From: Serendipita indica DSM 11827 | Lineage: Eukaryota > Basidiomycota > Agaricomycetes > Sebacinales > Serendipitaceae | Length of the DNA: 64,000 bases | Assembly: GCA_910890315.1 (NCBI GenBank) | Contig: CAJVGD010000020.1 | Span: 62,001-126,000, forward strand | Direction: 5' to 3' | Program-made: the position numbers and the translations under genes | The notes under the pieces: model-generated | Told to the model about the DNA's origin: nothing | Database searches by the model: none | Seen by the model: only the letters and a program-made list of their open reading frames with translations | Part shown: positions 59,446 to 64,000 of the stretch, piece after piece | Position numbering within the stretch: the first letter of the stretch is position 1 | Layout: each line of letters starts with the position of its first letter

Positions 59446-61392
59446 CTAGTATGCAATGGCTCAAATCGGCACCGAAAGTCAGAAGGATGCTTATAGGCCG
59501 ATCAGTGTCACCAACAGATCGCGTAAGAGCGCCGTCTCACCGAATCACTGAATCCTGAAATATCATGCCCACTGGAAGTTTCTCTCCACTTGGTGGCAAG
59601 ACTTTGTATGCAGAAAGGATTGCAGCAGAGAGTTGGAGTGCTACTCGTTCCGCCAGGAACCTACCTGGTCAGATTCTAAATGAGGCAGAATGAGGTCTAT
59701 TATTATCCGAGAGAGTGATGATTATACCATCTTCCGAAGCCAAACGGAATGCTCCAAATGTCTGGAAAGGAGGGTGACTTCTCAGTAAGGAAGCAGTTCG
59801 GGTTGAATTGGTGGCCGTGGTTTCCCTATAGGTGGGTATCTCGAATAAGAAATCTACCAAGATCGTTTAGCAGTGTTCCCGATATTCAGTCATGCGAACC
59901 CTGGTGAAAGTCAGACTGATCGACCTAACTGGAAAAAGAGACGGACCAACATTGCATTGAATAATTGTGCCTTTTGGTATATAATGCCCTTTTCATGTAT
60001 GCTTTTGTTGCTCACATTAGGGACGCCTAAAGATTGTTGGAAACGCTGACAGGTTTAGGTTGCCTTACCTAGTGGCATGGGTAGATTCCAGCGAAAGGAG
60101 TCCTTCCAGGCTTTATTGAAGGTCTCAAGCTTTGTTACGTCCTCCATGGTGGGCAGGCGACCTTGACCAAGAGCTACCTCCATCTCCCTTCGTATCTTTT
60201 CTTGATGCAGCACCATAGCATACAGAGAGTTTGTGATAGATATGGCGGTCTAGAATGTGATATGAGTTACAGAATCTCACGATACTAGAGACATACTGTG
60301 TCAACTCCGGCGCCATACATGGTCGCGACAGCATCTCGAAGGTTGGCATTTGAGATATCCGGCTTGTTTATTTGATTAGAGACGATTGAATCGTCAGCTG
60401 TGCCATCAGCCTCATGCTATATTAGTACTGCGAGTAGCACCAGACGAAACATACCACTGCCGCTTTAACCAGGCCGCATGCCCAGTACCAAATCTCGTTG
60501 GCCAGACACGCACCTCTTGCGGCTATATGCTTGAACTGCGTTGCGGGCACCCAGGAGAGTATGTAGCGCACTATCAAGGTGAGCCATCCTGAATACAATT
60601 ATACGTACGTGCGGGGATTACATCTACCATCAAGGCCCTGGTAAACACCCAGGAACTCAACTTGGTGCTCTGCTTGTCGAGCTCGACTTGTGTTTCGCCG
60701 TGTTCCTTGTTTATCGTTTCTCCATATGCAATCGTGGTCAGGATCCCATCCGCGGTTCTATGAAAGATGAGTAGAGATAGTGAGGGGATGGAAAACAGAC
60801 TTCATGAGCGGCTCATAGGGATCTCCAAAAAATCTTGCGAATTGCCAGATGAAACACTCTTACTGCATGAGATCCAATCAGTCCGTCGTAGTCCGCCACG
60901 ACCTATTTTCTGAGAAATCTGTGAAAGATTTTTTGTTGTTCGGTAAAATTTGGCCCAGTGCCTCGAAGCACCATCCTTGTGCCATCCTGGAGAGGTGAGT
61001 TGGCATGCCATATATAGAATTGTTACATGCAGCCCATTTGACATGATCGAATAGGGTCTTTCAGAGTAAATGCTCGCTCGGTTGACTGTGAGTTCTTGAA
61101 CTGCCTCGAGAGAATTGAGGACCATGTCGATGCCAGCGAGGCTGACATAGGCGATGTCCCCGTATTCCTTGCCCCAGCTCGTAAGGGCTTCGTGCCACCT
61201 GTCCTTGGGGAAATTGAAGACGTTTCCGAGGGCAAGGTGTTGCTTTGGGCCTGTTGGGAGTGTTTCGCTTGCTTTTCTGGCCCTTTTCGAGATAGATTCT
61301 GATGCCAGATAGACAAAGAGTGTTCCAAGAGCGACTATGCTGTCTGCGAGTGGATATACGCCGCGTAGCTCAATGTCCCCAGGGTGTGCCAT
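59446..61392 (-). pseudogene. P450-17: P450 pseudogene, tandem copy of P450-16, haem Cys codon lost
   Basis: ATG complement 61390-61392 (MAHPGDIELRGVYPLADSIVAL) and a first exon 80-90% like P450-16, also without intron 1. One codon is missing in AGIDMVLNS. Exon 3 carries an in-frame stop after FHRFLRK. The LHPEWQEKIR region has lost the Pro-Glu-Trp residues (LHQEKIRRE). In the VPNVSNK exon a base is missing and the Trp codon before KGHYIP is TGA. In the haem exon the Cys codon is TGA (I-stop-PGRFLAERV), removing the iron ligand. The I-helix YGAGVDT and K-helix KDSFRW (Glu changed to Asp in ExxR) remain. It ends ILLTFRCRFEPLHTS, TAG complement 59446-59448. Clearly non-functional. Confidence 0.93.
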
Positions 61393-61569
61393 TGCGGTGG
61401 GGAATAAGAACTGTTTGATATTATCTTTAGTATTTACATATCTCTCCGCTGAGGTTGGCATTCCCATTGCCATTTGCCATTTGCTGGTGGGCGATCATCA
61501 AAGCCGGCTATACCACATTTGACCCCTCCCCGGCCTGTCTTCCACCTCGTCTTGCGTGCTCCCTAGAAA

Positions 61570-63010
61570 ATGAAGGAAAGGTTGGCATATCGTTCTCAAT
61601 TCCAACCAGCACCACGACGAAAGGACGACGGAGACTTTTATGCTCTCCCGGGTTCTACAGCACGGCGCAGGTCGCCATATCGTACCAGCTCGCGCACGAC
61701 TAAATACATCATCCGCCAGCTTCTACGACTGTCCATCGCCATAATGGTGTTTCTATTGTTTGATAGAGCAACTGGTTGGAGGGAAACGGACTGGTTTGCG
61801 CGGTGGATGTTGGGCAAGGGCATCGCGAGGACAGAGCAAGAATGGCAGGCGGGCTATCTCTCTTGACTTGGGTCTCGAGAGTCTCCCGCTGACGTACAAG
61901 CTTCCAAGTGGGGATGATATCCCAACGGTCGCTCTGGGCACTTGGAAAGCCTCTAGCGAAGATGTCGGCGCCGCTGTAAAGGTGCGTGTGCTTCACTCTG
62001 GATAGCTACGGTGCTAATCTACAAATAAACCGTTCAGGCCGCGTTGGAAGCAGGGTATCGTCATATTGATGGAGCTTGGGTCTACGGGAACGAGGCTGCA
62101 ATCGGCCAGGCGCTCAAGGAAGTCGAGCACCACGTCCCACGAGAGTCATTGTTCATCACTTCGAAACTTTGGAATACGTTCCACAATCCAGATGATGTCG
62201 AGGCGACCTTGGACGAGACGCTGGCCCATCTTCAGACAAACTATCTGGATCTCTATCTCATGCATTGGCCCATTGCACAGACAGCCGACTTCAAAGTGGA
62301 TTGGGAATTGACCGAGAACCCGATCAGGACCTGGAAAAAGATGGAGGAGATGGTTCGGAAGGGAAAGGTTAGGAACATTGGCGTCAGCAAGTACGTTTCA
62401 CATCATTCTCCTTCTTGCCTTTGTTCTCATGTCGTACTAGTTTCAACATTCGCCGACTCCAAAACCTGACCGCTTCTGATATCACCATCCGACCCGCCGT
62501 CAACCAAGTCGAGCTCAGTTACTGGAACCCTCAACCGGAGCTAGTCTCCTGGTCAAAAGATAATGGAATCCTCCTCGAAGCCTATTCACCCTTGGGCAGC
62601 GACGTCTTGGTCGGCAAAACCCTGCGGCTTCCCCCGGTATGCCCGTTTGGTGATGCGCAACGCCAACGCCCTTTGCTGACGACCCATGTTTCCCATAGGT
62701 GCGCAAGATTGCGAAGAAGCTCAAGATTACGCCGGCTCAAGTGATCATGTCCTGGCATGTTCAACGAGGCACCGTCGTGTTGCCCAAGAGTGTGGACGGT
62801 GGCCGCATATCCGAAAACTATCAAAGTAAGTGAATTATGTCCTTATATGGTCCGTTATTCATCGATTACGTAGTCTTTAGGCTTCCAGCGGATCTCTTCA
62901 ACGAGCTGGAGGCCGCCGCGACTGCTCATCGACCGCACCGGATCAACGACCCGAGCTCTCACTGGGGTATTGATATATTTGAGGATGACAAGGAGGACGA
63001 CTTCCACTAA
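61570..63010 (+). CDS. Aldo-keto reductase, possibly with an N-terminal membrane anchor
   Basis: NADPH-type aldo-keto reductase barrel: LPSGDDIPTVALGTWKA, YRHIDGAWVYGNE (catalytic Asp and Tyr), FITSKLWN (Lys), LYLMHWPIA (His), KGKVRNIGVSNFN, RPAVNQVELSYWNPQ, ILLEAYSPLGSD, ITPAQVIMSWHVQRG and VLPKSV. Exons are joined by short introns, one producing the GVSNF motif. TAA at 63008-63010. The conserved frame has no ATG upstream before a stop (about 61742), so it must be spliced to an earlier exon. The exon at 61570 (MKERLAYRSQF) fits through an intron at 61794-61848 (weak donor gtttgc), giving an N-terminus with one hydrophobic span (LLRLSIAIMVFLLF). The reductase domain is certain; the start is not. 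Confidence 0.8.
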
Positions 63011-63153
63011 GCTTCTATCTTGCATTTGGCCAGCTGTGTACGATTACCTTGCTGTACCCTAATCCATGTATCATTTTTTCATCCGCATCTCTATTAGCCA
63101 GGTTCAGGCTTTGGACAGTTGTAGCAAGTGATGATCCAACCTTGGTCTCAACC

Positions 63154-64000
63154 ATGCCCGCAGTTTTGGGCGAAATTATTGAGCGTAAACCAACTACCTT
63201 ATCCGAATCTAATGCGAACCCTACATCATATAATAATCGATTTGCCGACGTCCCTTCTGGCTTTCCCAAAGCCACTCATCGCTCTGAAAGCGCCTTTGCG
63301 CGAGCGCGAGCAGCACAAGGCCACGCACGATCCAACGCGCCTCCAATCGTCTCTTCAACTCGAATGAAACCTCTTCAGAATATTGATATGTCGCACACGA
63401 AATCGGAGAGCTCGAAGATGGACGATGCAGCGTTGCGAGAGGAGATATCGCGGGAGAATGAGAACAAGATTGAGGGGATGAGTGAAGAACAGAGGATAAA
63501 GGAACGAGAGGAGATTATTTCGCAGTTTGGGCCGGGTATTGTTGATCTAGTGGCCAAGATGAGAGAGCGAAGAGGATTGGAAAGCAATGCGGAGCATGAA
63601 CGTAAGCGATACGATACAGATACTCGAATACTTGAATAACTTTTTATAGGTCCCAAAAGTGCCATGGCGCACTCGCGGAGTAGTACCGCTGAATCGACGC
63701 CCTCTACCAAAGCCGCACGACGGCTTCGGTTTGCAAACGAGCCTGCTCAAGTCTACGTATACGAATCGGAGCCCTCTTCGCCAAAGAAGCGTGCACTGGC
63801 GCTCCCTCCTCCACCTGGTCCAGGCGAGTCGTCTGAAGGCATTGTCTCGCTTGGTACATGGAAGGGCAAGATGAAGCCAGAGGCAGCAGAAGAGCAACCT
63901 CCCAGACCTGATGAGGGGGATCCCGAGATCATTCGGGAGAAATACTTTCCAACTGAACCACCGCCATCAGAAAACCCAAGCCTGGCGTGGATGTTGCCTT
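63154..64000 (+). CDS. RPAP1: RPAP1-like protein (RNA polymerase II-associated), 5' part
   Basis: The gene runs off the right edge. ATG 63154 (MPAVLGEIIERKPTTLSES), then a basic, disordered N-terminus (GFPKATHRSESAFARARAAQ) and the RPAP1 N-terminal motif: LREEISRENENKIEGMSEEQ, RIKEREEIISQFGPGIVDLVAKMRERR. A ~50-nt intron (donor gtaagc) joins AEHER to PKSAMAHSRSSTAES. The second exon has VYVYESEPSSPKKRALALPPPPGPG and IVSLGTWKGKMKPEA, then IIREKYFPTEPPPSENPSLAWM at the end. RPAP1 proteins help assemble and import RNA polymerase II. The N-terminal motif is good evidence for the family, but the C-terminal domains are out of view. Housekeeping gene, on the same strand as the reductase, 144 bp away. 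Confidence 0.82.

Overview
The window looks like nuclear DNA of a filamentous basidiomycete, most likely an Agaricomycete. The evidence is dense genes with many 45-60 nt GT-AG introns, large families of CYP64-like cytochrome P450s (usually annotated as O-methylsterigmatocystin oxidoreductases), and fungal-type GDH2, PRMT3 and RPAP1 genes. A Rhizoctonia/Ceratobasidium-type (Cantharellales) genome would fit the style, but that is a guess. I saw no rRNA, tRNA or CRISPR. Gene ends were set by reading conserved motifs across splice junctions by eye, so exon edges are predictions.
Layout. 0-16.4 kb: P450-1 (cut by the left edge), P450-2, NAD-glutamate dehydrogenase (minus), P450-3 (minus), P450-4 and the divergent P450-5. 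16.6-23.1 kb: a wax-synthase-like membrane acyltransferase, PRMT3 (minus) and a Ser/Thr protein kinase. 23.3-33.5 kb: a minus-strand run of P450-6, a P450 relic (P450-7), P450-8, P450-9 and P450-10. 34-50.7 kb: a recombined region holding P450-11, three copies of a polytopic membrane-protein gene, P450 fragments and pseudogene P450-12, an integrase-type relic, a foldback repeat, an AT-rich insertion and intact P450-13. 51-61.4 kb: pseudogene P450-14, P450-15, a 2-oxoglutarate/Fe(II) oxygenase (minus), P450-16 and pseudogene P450-17 (both minus). 61.5-64 kb: an aldo-keto reductase and the 5' part of an RPAP1-like gene.
Two segmental duplications explain the middle. Unit A (P450 last exon + membrane-protein gene + next P450 5' end) occurs at 36.0-38.5, 39.9-43.0 and 46.7-49.0 kb. 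Unit B (divergent P450 pair and their shared promoter) occurs at 33.3-35.9 and, internally deleted and rearranged, at 43.0-45.0 kb. The gene family is therefore growing and decaying by local ectopic recombination: 13 P450s look usable (one is cut by the edge), three are long pseudogenes and four are short relics.
Function. The P450s are predicted ER-anchored haem monooxygenases. With a wax-synthase/MBOAT-like acyltransferase, a 2OG/Fe(II) oxygenase and an aldo-keto reductase they form a set of oxidation and acylation tailoring enzymes. No terpene synthase, PKS or NRPS backbone gene is in view, so calling it one biosynthetic cluster would be inference; a detoxification or xenobiotic-type array is equally possible. 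GDH2, PRMT3, the kinase and RPAP1 are ordinary housekeeping genes between the P450 blocks.
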